Below are positions 1-13,417 of a DNA stretch of 64,000 nucleotides, in pieces (position 1 is the first letter of the stretch; each line of letters begins with the position of its first letter). Below the pieces are notes generated by a model. It was given only the letters and a program-made list of their open reading frames with translations. It did not search any database and was not told the DNA's origin. The DNA is taken from contig CBFGXE010000011.1 of assembly GCA_965652645.1 (NCBI GenBank), positions 17,021 to 81,020 on the forward strand, given 5' to 3'. Both the position numbers and the translations under genes were made by a program. This stretch comes from ZC4RG30 sp965652645 (GTDB taxonomy: Bacteria > Pseudomonadota > Gammaproteobacteria > Steroidobacterales > Steroidobacteraceae).

Positions 1-2191
<2,191 letters not shown>

Positions 2192-2205
2192 GGAAGGGCA
2201 CGCTG

Positions 2206-3819
2206 ATGTCGCAGAGCATTGAAGTGCGCGTGCCAGACCTCGGCAACTTCTCCGAGGTCGGCGTCATCGAGGTGCTGGTGAAGCCCGGCGACCGCGTCGA
2301 GGTGGACACGCCGCTGATCACGCTGGAAACCGAGAAGGCCACGATGGACGTGCCGTCCAGCGCCGCCGGCACGGTGGAAACCGTGCACGTGCAGGTCGGG
2401 GGCAAGGTGTCCGAGGGATCGCTTGTGGTGACCCTGCGCGGCAGCGGCGAGGCGGCTGCGCCGGCCGCAGCTTCCGCCCCGGCTGCGGCTCCGGCCAGCG
2501 CGCCGGCGGCTGCGGCTCCTGCCGCAGCGGCTGCCCCGGCCAACGTCGACGTCGTGGTGCCCGACATGGGCAACTTCACCGAAGTCGGCGTGATCGAGGT
2601 GCTGGTGAAGCCGGGCGACAAGGTCGAGGTCGACACGCCGCTGGTCACGCTGGAAACCGACAAGGCCACCATGGACGTGCCTTCCACCGCCGCCGGCACG
2701 GTGGAGGCCGTGCATGTGCAGGCCGGTGGCAAGGTGGGGCCAGGCTCGCGCGTTGTAACGCTCAGTGGCGCGGTGGCTGCTCCCGCTGCCCCCGAGCCCG
2801 CAGCACAGACCGCGGCATCCGCTGCCCCCGCGGCGCCTGCTGCGGCCGCCCCGCGCAGCGCGTCCGCCCCGGCCCAGCCGGCGCGGCCCGCCACGCTGCC
2901 GCCGGTGAACGAGGCCGGCTTCAGCACTGCGCATGCCGGTCCCTCGGTGCGCAAGCTTGCACGCGAGCTGGGCGTGGACCTGGGACGGGTGAAGGGTTCC
3001 GGCCAGCGCGGCCGCATCACGCACGAGGACGTGAAGGCCTGGGTGAAGGCCATGCTCAGCGGCGCGGTGGCCCAGGGGCCCGCGCTGCCGCAGGTGCCCA
3101 AGGTCGACTTCGCGAAGTTTGGCCCGGTGGAGGTCAAGCCGCTGGGACGGATCCAGAAGATCTCCGGCCCGCGCCTGCATGCATCCTGGGTCAACGTGCC
3201 GCATGTCACGCAGTTTGACGAGGCGGACATCACCGACCTGGAGGCCGAGCGCGCGAAGCTGAAGGAGAAGGCCGCCGCGACCGGCGTGAAGGTGACGCCG
3301 CTGGCGTTCATCGTGCGCGCCGTGGTGCTGGCGCTGCAGGAGTTTCCAGCCTTCAACGCCTCGCTGGACGGCGAGAACCTGGTATTCAAGAAGTATTTCC
3401 ATATCGGCTTCGCGGCGGATACGCCGCAGGGCCTGCTGGTGCCCGTGATACGGAACGCCGACCAGCTCGACGTGTTCGGCATCGCGCGCGCGCTGGGCGA
3501 CCTTTCCGACCGCGCCCGCAAGGGCACACTGAAGGGCGCCGAGATGCAGGGCGGCTGCTTCACGATCTCCAGCCTGGGCGGCATTGGCGGCACGGCCTTC
3601 ACGCCCATCATCAACGCGCCGGAGGTGGCCATCCTCGGCGTCTCGCGCACGCAGACGAAGCCGGTGTGGGACGGCAAGGCCTTCGCGCCGCGCCACATGC
3701 TGCCGCTGTCGTTGTCTTATGACCATCGCGTGATCGATGGCGCGCAGGGCGCGCGCTTTGCCGTGCACCTGTCGAAGCTGCTGGCCGAGCCGGCCACGCT
3801 GCTGGCGGGGACGCCATGA
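2206..3819 (+). CDS. aceF: dihydrolipoamide acetyltransferase (PDH E2), two lipoyl domains
   Basis: Core E2 subunit that transfers acetyl groups from lipoyl-lysine to CoA. Of 537 residues, two lipoyl domains occupy about 3-78 and 114-188, with lipoylated lysines predicted at K44 and K153 (ETEKATMD and ETDKATMD). They are joined by Ala/Pro-rich flexible linkers. A peripheral-subunit-binding domain lies at about 245-280, and the CoA acyltransferase domain runs from about 310 to the end with the catalytic DHRVIDG motif (H507, D511). The ATG follows a strong Shine-Dalgarno sequence, and the stop overlaps the lpd start by 4 nt (ATGA), implying translational coupling. E. coli AceF has three lipoyl domains; here the third sits on E3. 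Confidence 0.97.
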   Translation: MSQSIEVRVPDLGNFSEVGVIEVLVKPGDRVEVDTPLITLETEKATMDVPSSAAGTVETVHVQVGGKVSEGSLVVTLRGSGEAAAPAAASAPAAAPASAPAAAAPAAAAAPANVDVVVPDMGNFTEVGVIEVLVKPGDKVEVDTPLVTLETDKATMDVPSTAAGTVEAVHVQAGGKVGPGSRVVTLSGAVAAPAAPEPAAQTAASAAPAAPAAAAPRSASAPAQPARPATLPPVNEAGFSTAHAGPSVRKLARELGVDLGRVKGSGQRGRITHEDVKAWVKAMLSGAVAQGPALPQVPKVDFAKFGPVEVKPLGRIQKISGPRLHASWVNVPHVTQFDEADITDLEAERAKLKEKAAATGVKVTPLAFIVRAVVLALQEFPAFNASLDGENLVFKKYFHIGFAADTPQGLLVPVIRNADQLDVFGIARALGDLSDRARKGTLKGAEMQGGCFTISSLGGIGGTAFTPIINAPEVAILGVSRTQTKPVWDGKAFAPRHMLPLSLSYDHRVIDGAQGARFAVHLSKLLAEPATLLAGTP

Positions 3820-5642
3820 GCGAGGTTGAAGTCGCGGTCCCGGACCTCGGCAACTTCGATGAAGTCTCCGTGGTCGAGGTGCTGGTCAAGCCGGGCGATG
3901 CCATCGAGGTGGACACGCCCCTGGTCACGCTGGAAACCGAGAAGGCGACCATGGACGTACCTTCGACAGTGGCCGGCACGCTGGCAGCGGCGCTGGTGAA
4001 GGCTGGCGACAAGGTTCGCAAGGGCACGGTGATCGCGCGCGTGACGGCTGATGCCAGCGCTGCGAAGCCGGCGGCTGCCGCCACGACGGCCCCTGCGGGC
4101 AATGCCGGCGCTGCACCCGCGGCCAGCGCCGCGCCTGCTGACGCGCAGGCGCCCAGGTCCGCCGCAACGCCTCCCCCGCATGCGCCGGCGCGCGTGGAAC
4201 AGCCACAGATGCCTCCCGGCCCCACGCCAGACCGCAAGGCGCAGCTCGTGGTGCTCGGCGCCGGCCCCGGCGGCTACACCGCCGCCTTCCGCGCTGCCGA
4301 CCTCGGCCTGCAGGTGGTGCTGGTGGAGCGTTGGGAATCCCTGGGCGGCGTCTGCCTCAACGTGGGTTGCATTCCCTCCAAGGCTTTGCTCCATGCGGCC
4401 AAGGTGATCGACGAGGCCCACGCCATGGGCGCGCATGGCGTCTCCTTCGGCAAGCCGGAGGTGGACCTCGACAAGCTGCGCGGCTGGAAGCAGGGCGTGG
4501 TGAAGCGCCTCACCGGCGGCCTGGTGATGCTGGCCAAACAGCGCAAGGTCGAGGTGGTGCGCGGCACCGCGCGCTTCCTGGGTAGCCGCGTGCTGGAGAT
4601 CACTGCCGCAGACGGCTCCAGGTCGCTGCTCGGATTCGAGCAATGCATCATCGCCGCCGGCTCCGAGCCGGTGAAGCTGCCGTTCATTCCCGATGACCCG
4701 CGCGTGATCGATTCCACCGGCGCGCTGGAGCTGCAGGGCATTCCGCAGCGCATGCTGGTGGTCGGCGGCGGCATCATCGGCCTGGAGATGGCCTGCGTGT
4801 ATGACGCGCTGGGCGCGAAGATCACCGTGGTGGAGCTGGGCGACCAGCTGATGCCGGGCGCCGACCCGGACCTCGTGAAGCCGCTGGAGAAGCGGCTGAA
4901 GGGTCGCTACGAGCAGATCCTGCTGGGCACGAAGTCCACGAAAGTCGAGGCACTGCCCGAGGGCCTGCGCGTGACCTTCGAGAACAAGGCCGGCGAGACC
5001 AGCACCGCCGTCTACGACCGCGTGCTGGTGGCCGTGGGCCGCGTGCCCAACGGCCGCCTGATCAACTGCGAGGCCGCCGGCGTCGAGGTCAACGAGCGCG
5101 GCTTCATCCCCGTGGACAGGCAGATGCGCACCAACGTGCCGGGCATCTTCGCCATCGGCGACATCGTCGGCCAGCCCATGCTCGCCCACAAGGCCACGCA
5201 TGAGGCCAAGGTGGCCGCCGAGGTGGCCGCCGGGCACAAGGCGTACTTCGATGCGCGCGTGATCCCCTCCGTGGCCTACACCGATCCGGAAGTGGCCTGG
5301 GTGGGCGTCACCGAGGCGCAGGCGAAGCGCGACGGCCGCGGCATCCGGAAGGCCGCGTTCCCCTGGGCGGCCAGTGGCCGCTCCCTGTCGCTGGGACGGG
5401 ACGAAGGCTTCACCAAGCTCATCGTCGATGCGGCCAGCAACCGCGTGATCGGTGGTGGCATCGTGGGTCCCAATGCCGGCGAGCTGATTGCCGAGGTGGC
5501 GCTGGCCATCGAGCTGGGCGCGGACGCCGCCGACGTGGGCCTGACCATCCACCCGCACCCGACGCTGTCGGAATCGATCGGCATGACTGCCGAGGCGCTG
5601 GAAGGCACGCTGACCGACCTGTACATGCCGAAGAAGGGCTGA
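3816..5642 (+). CDS. lpd: dihydrolipoamide dehydrogenase (E3) with N-terminal lipoyl domain
   Basis: FAD-dependent E3 that reoxidises dihydrolipoamide with NAD+. It has 608 residues against about 475 for a plain E3. The surplus is an N-terminal lipoyl domain (about 1-77, predicted lipoyl-Lys K43 in ETEKATMD) and an Ala/Pro linker (about 78-140). The E3 body starts with the FAD-binding GAGPGG at 148-153, has the redox disulfide C180/C185 (GGVCLNVGC), a second dinucleotide motif GGGIIGLE, and the C-terminal catalytic HPHPTLSE. Lipoyl-E3 fusions are known from Neisseria and some betaproteobacteria. The operon position after aceF assigns it to PDH rather than to the 2-oxoglutarate complex. Confidence 0.96.
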   Translation: MSEVEVAVPDLGNFDEVSVVEVLVKPGDAIEVDTPLVTLETEKATMDVPSTVAGTLAAALVKAGDKVRKGTVIARVTADASAAKPAAAATTAPAGNAGAAPAASAAPADAQAPRSAATPPPHAPARVEQPQMPPGPTPDRKAQLVVLGAGPGGYTAAFRAADLGLQVVLVERWESLGGVCLNVGCIPSKALLHAAKVIDEAHAMGAHGVSFGKPEVDLDKLRGWKQGVVKRLTGGLVMLAKQRKVEVVRGTARFLGSRVLEITAADGSRSLLGFEQCIIAAGSEPVKLPFIPDDPRVIDSTGALELQGIPQRMLVVGGGIIGLEMACVYDALGAKITVVELGDQLMPGADPDLVKPLEKRLKGRYEQILLGTKSTKVEALPEGLRVTFENKAGETSTAVYDRVLVAVGRVPNGRLINCEAAGVEVNERGFIPVDRQMRTNVPGIFAIGDIVGQPMLAHKATHEAKVAAEVAAGHKAYFDARVIPSVAYTDPEVAWVGVTEAQAKRDGRGIRKAAFPWAASGRSLSLGRDEGFTKLIVDAASNRVIGGGIVGPNAGELIAEVALAIELGADAADVGLTIHPHPTLSESIGMTAEALEGTLTDLYMPKKG

Positions 5643-5699
5643 TGCTGTAAGTTTCCCCTCCGGGGGGAGACAAACCGCCCGCAACTACAGGGAGGCGCA

Positions 5700-6662
5700 G
5701 TGGACGCAGCCAGACTGCAGGCGGTGGAGAAGAGCTTCGGCAGCCAGCGTGCCGTGGCGGCGCTCGACCTTGCCATTCCGCGTGGCCAGACCTGCGGCCT
5801 GATCGGTCCCAGTGGCGCCGGCAAGAGCACCACCATCCGCATCATCATGTCCATCCTCTTCCCGGATTCAGGTTCGGTGGAGGTGCTCGGTCGTCCGTCC
5901 GCGCTGGAAGCCAAGGACCGCATCGGCTACCTGCCGGAGGAGCGCGGTGTCTACCGCAAGATGACGGTGGGCGCGTTCCTCAAGTACCTGGCCGGCCTCA
6001 AGGGTGTGCCCCCGGACGTGGCGCAGGAGCGCGCGCGCGACCTGCTTGGCCGGCTGGGCCTGGGCGAGGTCGAGAAGCGCAAGTGCGAGGACATGTCCAA
6101 GGGCATGCTGCAGCGGGTGCAGTTCGTCGCCACCATCCTGCACCGGCCGGAGCTGCTCATCCTCGACGAACCCTTCAGCGGGCTCGACCCGGTGAGCGTG
6201 CGCCTGCTGAAGGAGGTGATCGCGGAGGAGAAGCGCCGCGGCACCACCATCCTCTTCTCCACCCACGTGATGGCGCAGGCCGAGGAGCTGTGCGACCGCG
6301 TGGTCATGATCCACCACGGCAGCAAGGTGCTCGACGAGTCGATGTCGAAGTTGCGCCGCCGGTTTGACACCACGCGCGTGCTGTTCGAGCCGCTGGAAGC
6401 GGGCGCCGATGGCGGCGCGCTGCATGCGCTGCCGGGGGTGGTCTCGGTGCAGCGCCGCGGTGATGAATTCGAGCTGCGGCTGGCAGCGGGCACAAATCCC
6501 GCGGCGGTGATCCGCGAGGCTGCGGCCCGCGTGGTGCCCGCGCGGGCGGAGATTGCACGCCTGAGGCTCGAGGACATGTTCGTGGACATCGTGCGCGGCG
6601 GCGCCGAATCCGAACAGGCGCTGCGCGAACACCTGCAGGGACTGACGGGAGCCGTGGCATGA
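5700..6662 (+). CDS. ABC transporter ATP-binding protein (NatA-like)
   Basis: Cytoplasmic ATPase of an ABC exporter, 320 residues. Walker A GPSGAGKST is at about 36-44, a degenerate signature MSKGMLQRVQ replaces LSGGQ, and Walker B reads LLILDEPFSGLDP. A C-terminal extension of about 90 residues is typical of NatA/DrrA-type subunits. The GTG start at 5700 is supported by GGAGG 4 nt upstream. The stop overlaps the permease ATG (ATGA), so the two subunits are co-translated. The degenerate signature is common in this family and does not suggest inactivity. The substrate (sodium, drug or other) cannot be told from sequence. Confidence 0.9.
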   Translation: MDAARLQAVEKSFGSQRAVAALDLAIPRGQTCGLIGPSGAGKSTTIRIIMSILFPDSGSVEVLGRPSALEAKDRIGYLPEERGVYRKMTVGAFLKYLAGLKGVPPDVAQERARDLLGRLGLGEVEKRKCEDMSKGMLQRVQFVATILHRPELLILDEPFSGLDPVSVRLLKEVIAEEKRRGTTILFSTHVMAQAEELCDRVVMIHHGSKVLDESMSKLRRRFDTTRVLFEPLEAGADGGALHALPGVVSVQRRGDEFELRLAAGTNPAAVIREAAARVVPARAEIARLRLEDMFVDIVRGGAESEQALREHLQGLTGAVA

Positions 6663-8023
6663 GCGGGACATTGCACCGGATCAGGCTGGTGGCGGCACGG
6701 GAGTTCTTCGTCACCGTGGCCAGCAAGGGATTCCTGTTCGGCGTGCTGGTGATGCCGCTGCTGCTGACGGCCATCCTGGTGGTGCTGCCGAAGCTGATGG
6801 CCAATCGCGGCGCACAGGTGGACGTGGAGGTGGCGGTGATCGACCGCAGTGCCAGCGGGTTCGCGGCACGGCTGGGCGCGGAGCTTTCCGCCGAGGCCAT
6901 CGCCGGGCGCCGCGAAGCCAGCCGTCGCCAGGCGGCAGAGCAGGTGGGGGCCGACGTGCCTTCGCGCACCTCGCTGCCCGAGGCGCTGCCGGCAATGCCG
7001 CGCTTCACCCTGACGCCTTTGCCGGGCGAAACCACCGAGGAGGAAGGCAAGGCCTGGCTGCAGGCCGGTGGCGACAAGCTGCAGCGGCGCGCGCTGGTGC
7101 TGCTCGAGGCCGCGGCCGTCGAGGGCAGGGGCGACGGCACCTATGCAGGCTATTCGTTCTTCGCGCCGCGCAACCTGCCGGCCGACGCCGAAAACCTCCT
7201 CAAGGGCGCAGTGCGCCCTGCGCTGATCACCGAACGCCTTCGCGCGCGCGGCCTGGATCCGGAAGTGATCACCGCTGCCACCTTCCTGCAGAACCCCGAC
7301 ACGCGCGTGGTCTATTCCAGCGGCCAGGAGCGCAACGCGCAGGGCCTCAACCGGCTGCTGCCCTTCATCATGGGCATCCTGCTGTTCATGGGCATCATGA
7401 TCGGCGGCCAGGGGCTGATGACCTCCACCGTGGAGGAGAAGTCCAGCCGCGTGGTCGAGGTGCTGCTGGCAGCCGCCTCGTCGCTGGAGCTGATGTGGGG
7501 CAAGCTGCTGGGCCAGCTTGGTGTCGGCCTGGTCACCATGGCCGTGTACGTCGGCCTGGGCCTGCTGGCCCTGATGCAGTTCGCGTTGCTGGGCCTGATC
7601 GACCCGATGATGGTGGTGTGGCTGTTCCTGTTTTTCCTCACCGCCTACCTGGTGTTCGGTGCGCTGATGATGTCCATCGGTGCGGCCGTGAGCCAGATGG
7701 CCGACGCGCAGTCGCTGATGGGACCGGTGATGATCCTGATGATGGTTCCCTACATCGCCACGCCCATGGTGGGCAATGCGCCGGATTCCACCTTTGCCCT
7801 GACTGCCAGCTTCATCCCGCCCATCAATGGCTTCATCATGATGGCGCGGCTGGCCTCCACCTCGCCGCCGCCTGTGTGGCAGGTGCTGGCGTCGCTGGCC
7901 GTCAGCATTGTCGGTGCTTGCATTGCCGTGTGGTTTGCGGCAAAAGTATTCCGCGTCGGGCTGTTGATGCACGGCAAGCCGCCGAGCTTCGGCACCCTGA
8001 TCAAGTGGGCACGAATGAGCTGA
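6659..8023 (+). CDS. ABC transporter permease (NatB/ABC-2 type)
   Basis: Membrane partner of the preceding ATPase, 454 residues. One N-terminal transmembrane helix (about 22-42) is followed by an extracytoplasmic domain of roughly 190 residues. A block of about five hydrophobic helices then fills the C-terminal half, the arrangement of NatB/ABC-2 permeases. The motif TSTVEEKSSRVVEVLLAA before the membrane block is characteristic of the family. It overlaps the ATPase gene by 4 nt. The substrate is unknown; sodium extrusion is known for Bacillus NatAB but should not be assumed here. Confidence 0.88.
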   Translation: MSGTLHRIRLVAAREFFVTVASKGFLFGVLVMPLLLTAILVVLPKLMANRGAQVDVEVAVIDRSASGFAARLGAELSAEAIAGRREASRRQAAEQVGADVPSRTSLPEALPAMPRFTLTPLPGETTEEEGKAWLQAGGDKLQRRALVLLEAAAVEGRGDGTYAGYSFFAPRNLPADAENLLKGAVRPALITERLRARGLDPEVITAATFLQNPDTRVVYSSGQERNAQGLNRLLPFIMGILLFMGIMIGGQGLMTSTVEEKSSRVVEVLLAAASSLELMWGKLLGQLGVGLVTMAVYVGLGLLALMQFALLGLIDPMMVVWLFLFFLTAYLVFGALMMSIGAAVSQMADAQSLMGPVMILMMVPYIATPMVGNAPDSTFALTASFIPPINGFIMMARLASTSPPPVWQVLASLAVSIVGACIAVWFAAKVFRVGLLMHGKPPSFGTLIKWARMS

Positions 8024-8027
8024 AGCC

Positions 8028-9161
8028 ATGAAGGTCACTGCCGCGGGGATGGTGGGCAGGTTGCGATGGGCCGGTGCCGCAGCAGGCTTGGTGCTGCTGG
8101 CAGCGATGGCACAGGCCCAGGATTCCATCAGCCCGCCGGATCCTGCATCCCAGGCAGAAGAACCCATCGCCCGCGTCGTCCGCGCAGCGTGGCTCGTGCG
8201 CAGCGGCGAACATGCGTCCGCCGTGGAGCTGGTGCGCCCGCTGGCCAGGCAGGGCGACGCCACAGCGCAGTTGTTCCTCGGCACCCTCTACCTGCGCGGC
8301 CTGGGCGTGCCGCGCGATGTCGACGCGGCACTGGACTGGATCGGGCGCGCTGCGGAACAGGATTCCACCGAGGCGCAGCTCCTGCTCGCCAACATCCATG
8401 CCGATGGCGAGATCGTGCTTCAGGACAGTGAACGCGCGGCCTACTGGTATCGCCGCGCCGCCATCCTCGGGGTGGCCGAGGCGCAGAACAGCCTGGGCGT
8501 GGCGCTGGAGTCCGGCGACGGCGTGGAACGGAACCCGGCGGAGGCCGTGGAGTGGTATCGCAAGGCTGCCAGGCAGGGAATGGCAACGGCGCAGGCGAAC
8601 CTGGGACTTGCGCTGTGGCTGGGCGATAGCGTGGAGCAGGACCTGCCGGAGGCCGTGGTCTGGCTGCGGCGGGCCGCCGATCAGGGCTCCGGCTGGGCCC
8701 AATTCTTCCTGGGCAATGCCTATCGCGAAGGCCGCGGAGTCAAGCGCGACAACGCGCAGGCGGTGATGTGGTGGCAACGGGCAGCGGAGCAGGGGTATGC
8801 CTACGCCGAGAACAGCCTCGGCGTCATGTATGCGCTCGGCGAGGGCGTGGAGCGCGATGACAGGCGCGCCGTGTACTGGCTAGCCCGGTCCCTGCGCAAC
8901 GGCCATGCGGATGCGGAGCGCAGCCTTGCGCTGGTGCTGCGCAGGCTGCCTTCCGCAAGGCTGCTGGACGCCACCCGGGTGCACAGCGCTCCCGACCTGG
9001 CCTCGGAGGTCCTCGTGTCGGCAGCGGCGCGCGAGCGCGCCTGGGAGTTGTCGCGCAGCGGCGAGTGGGCCCAGGTCTACCTGCAGCAGGCCCACACCGT
9101 CGGCTACGTGCACGCCGATGAGCTCGGCCCCGCCCCGACCAACCGGAGCCGACCCAGGTAG
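8028..9161 (+). CDS. Sel1-repeat (TPR-like) exported protein with C-terminal SH3-like domain
   Basis: 377-residue protein of unknown role, four bases after the ABC permease and probably in its operon. A signal peptide (residues 1 to about 30, ending AMAQAQ) predicts export to the periplasm. From about residue 75 to 305 there are six to seven Sel1 repeats of about 36 residues with the LG..Y..G.GV..D...A..W...AA pattern (for example LGNAYREGRGVKRDNAQAV). The last 65 residues (RVHSAPDLASE...VGYVHADEL) resemble a bacterial SH3 domain. Sel1 proteins are usually protein-interaction scaffolds, often in envelope or signalling contexts. The function is an inference from architecture only. Confidence 0.82.
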   Translation: MKVTAAGMVGRLRWAGAAAGLVLLAAMAQAQDSISPPDPASQAEEPIARVVRAAWLVRSGEHASAVELVRPLARQGDATAQLFLGTLYLRGLGVPRDVDAALDWIGRAAEQDSTEAQLLLANIHADGEIVLQDSERAAYWYRRAAILGVAEAQNSLGVALESGDGVERNPAEAVEWYRKAARQGMATAQANLGLALWLGDSVEQDLPEAVVWLRRAADQGSGWAQFFLGNAYREGRGVKRDNAQAVMWWQRAAEQGYAYAENSLGVMYALGEGVERDDRRAVYWLARSLRNGHADAERSLALVLRRLPSARLLDATRVHSAPDLASEVLVSAAARERAWELSRSGEWAQVYLQQAHTVGYVHADELGPAPTNRSRPR

Positions 9162-9169
9162 GCGCCTTC

Positions 9170-9613
9170 TCAACCGGTGCGTCGCGACGACAACCGCACC
9201 AGCTTTTCCAGGTAGGCCCGCTCGTCCGGCGGCAGCCCTGCGCGCTGTGCCTCCCACAAGGTCTCGGCCAGCACATCCACCATCCGGTGCTCTGCCTGGT
9301 GCGCATCCCCGAGGCGCTGCGCCAGCTGCGCATGGAGTTGGCGGATGCCGGCGGGACGGTCTGTGGCGATCTGTTCACGCAGGCCCAGGTGCAGTCCCAG
9401 GTGCAGGAAGGGATTCACGCCACCCTGCTCGACGGTGAAGTCGCGCGTCAGTGCGTCCGGGGCCTCCAGCATCGGCTGGTATTCCGGATGCAGCGCGATG
9501 ACGTCGGCGATCTGGGCATCCAGCGGTTCCAGTGGCAGGCCCTCGCGGCGGCGCCGCCAGGCGGTGACATAGCGGCGGCGCAGCTCCTCGCGGCTGGAGT
9601 TGGCGAACATCAT
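9170..9613 (-). CDS. DUF1841 family protein
   Basis: Small soluble protein of about 147 residues, matching by memory the DUF1841 family that commonly sits beside nth in beta- and gammaproteobacteria. Recognisable blocks are SREELRRRYVTAWRRRREG near the N-terminus and GVNPFLHLGLHLGLREQ in the middle. I chose the Met-Met start at 9613/9610 because the conserved block begins there. A longer frame to 9688 only adds residues overlapping the 3' end of nth. It lies 23 nt downstream of nth and is likely co-transcribed. No function is known. Confidence 0.8.
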   Translation of the reverse strand: MMFANSSREELRRRYVTAWRRRREGLPLEPLDAQIADVIALHPEYQPMLEAPDALTRDFTVEQGGVNPFLHLGLHLGLREQIATDRPAGIRQLHAQLAQRLGDAHQAEHRMVDVLAETLWEAQRAGLPPDERAYLEKLVRLSSRRTG

Positions 9614-9636
9614 GGGGGCAGTGTAGCGCCCGCGGG

Positions 9637-10275
9637 TCAGGGCGCGGGGGTCTTGGGACGGAAGGCGCAATACGCGCTGATCACGCACTCGTAGCAGCGC
9701 GGGCGGCGCGCCAGGCAGATGTAGCGGCCGTGCAGGATCAGCCAGTGGTGCGCATGCTGCAGGAATTGCGGTGGCGTGGCCTGCAGCAGCTTCTGTTCCA
9801 CCGCCACGGGCGTCTTGCCCCTCGCCAGCCCGGTGCGGTTGGCCACGCGGAACACGTGGGTGTCCACCGCCAGCGTGGGTTCGCCGAAGGCCACGTTGAG
9901 CACGACGTTGGCGGTCTTGCGGCCCACGCCGGGCAAGGCCTCCAGCGCCTCGCGCTCGCGCGGCACCTCACCGCCGTGGCGCTCGATGAGCAGCCGGCAG
10001 GTCTCGATGACGTTCTTCGCCTTGGTGGCCCACAGGCCGATGTGGCGGATGCAGGGCGTGATGCCCTCGATGCCCAGGGCCAGGATGGCCGCCGGCGTAT
10101 TGGCCACCGGGTACAGCCGCCGCGTGGCCACGTTGACGCTGCGGTCGGTGGCCTGCGCGGAGAGGATCACCGCCACCAGCAGCTCGAAGGGCGTGCTGAA
10201 TTCCAGCTCGCTGCGGGGTTCGGGGTTGGCGTCGCGCAGCGCGGCGTAGAGCGCCTTGACCGCCTCGGGTTTCAT
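9637..10275 (-). CDS. nth: endonuclease III (DNA glycosylase/AP lyase)
   Basis: Base-excision-repair enzyme removing oxidised pyrimidines. It has 212 residues, the usual length. The helix-hairpin-helix LPGVGRKTANVV carries catalytic Lys120, and the catalytic Asp is D138 in VDTHVFRV. The [4Fe-4S] ligands are C187, C194, C197 and C203 (C-x6-C-x2-C-x5-C). All key residues are present. It is 19 nt downstream of metG on the same strand. Confidence 0.97.
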   Translation of the reverse strand: MKPEAVKALYAALRDANPEPRSELEFSTPFELLVAVILSAQATDRSVNVATRRLYPVANTPAAILALGIEGITPCIRHIGLWATKAKNVIETCRLLIERHGGEVPREREALEALPGVGRKTANVVLNVAFGEPTLAVDTHVFRVANRTGLARGKTPVAVEQKLLQATPPQFLQHAHHWLILHGRYICLARRPRCYECVISAYCAFRPKTPAP

Positions 10276-10294
10276 TGCTCCGGGTTACCCCGGT

Positions 10295-12348
<2,054 letters not shown>

Positions 12349-12352
<4 letters not shown>

Positions 12353-13410
12353 CCCTGGTCCTTCACCGCCTCGAAGCGGGACTTGGCTATGGCTTTCTTG
12401 TAGGCCTCCTTGCCGGTGATCTGGCGCTGGTCGTAGAGCGCCTGGATGGAACTGTCCATGGTGCGCATGCCGCTGGCCGCGCCGGACTGCATGGTGTTCT
12501 CCAGCTGGTCGAGCTTGCCCTGGCGGATCAGGTTGGCCACCGCGGAGTTGTTCACCAGGATTTCCAGCGCCGCCACCCGTCCCTGCTTGTCGGAGCGTTG
12601 CAGCAGCTGCTGCGAGATCACCCCGCGCAGCGAGGTCGACAGCATGGTGCGCACATGCGACTGCTTGTCGGCCGGGAACACGTTGATGATGCGGTCGACG
12701 GTCTGCGCGGCGCCGTTGGTGTGCAGCGTGCCCATCACCAGGATGCCCATCTCCGCCGCCGTGACGGCGATGCTGATGGTCTCCAGGTCGCGCATTTCGC
12801 CCACCAGGATCACGTCCGGGTCCTCGCGCAGGGCCGAATGCAGCGCCTGCGCGAAGTTCTGTGCGTGCACGCCGATCTCGCGCTGGCTGATCAGGCAGTT
12901 GCGCCGCTGGTGCACGAACTCGATGGGATCCTCGATGGTGAGGATGTGTCCCTTGTCGCGCTTGTTGATGTCATCGATCATCGCCGCCAGCGTGGTGGAC
13001 TTGCCCGAGCCGGTCTTGCCGGTGACGAGGATCAGCCCGTTGTTCGCACGCGCCAGGTTGCGCACGGCGTCGGGCAGCTTCAGCTCGTCCATGCTCAGGG
13101 CCTTGGACGGGATGGCGCGGAACACGGCGCCCATGCCGTTCAACTGCCGCATCACGTTGACGCGGAAGCGGCCCAGCTCGCCCAGGGTGTAGGCGAAATC
13201 CGCGCCGTCATGCTTGTCGAAGCGGTCCTTCGCCTTCTGCGGCATGATCTCCAGCAGCGCCTCGCGCACGAAGTCTGCCGGCATGGGCTCGCCCCGCAGC
13301 GGCGAGAGGTCGCCCCACAAGCGGATGCGCGGCGGGTCGCCGGCAATGAAATGCAGGTCGGACCCCCGGCGCTTCATCACCTCGGTGAGGAACTCGTCGA
13401 TCTTCGCCAT
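12349..13410 (-). CDS. PilT-family twitching-motility ATPase (second copy)
   Basis: Hexameric secretion/retraction ATPase of the type IV pilus PilT/PilU group, 353 residues from MAKIDEFL. Walker A is GKTGSGKST, the Asp box reads ILTIEDPIEFVH, Walker B lies in DPDVILVGEMRD, and the His box in GTLHTNGAAQTVDRI. These are all the catalytic elements of PilT. I preferred the Met at 13410 over 13425 because the conserved N-terminus begins there. It starts 7 nt after the stop of another PilT-like gene and overlaps metG by 4 nt. It could be PilU-like. I see no other pilus gene in the window. Confidence 0.88.
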
Positions 13411-13417
13411 GGGTCGC

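Noticed and set aside
5653..5669. Possible terminator hairpin after lpd (TCCCC/GGGGA)
   Set aside because: Five-bp stem and no T tract; too weak to list as a terminator.
5951..8284. 777-codon frame on the - strand
   Set aside because: Antisense to the ABC transporter and Sel1 genes; no recognisable domain, shadow composition.
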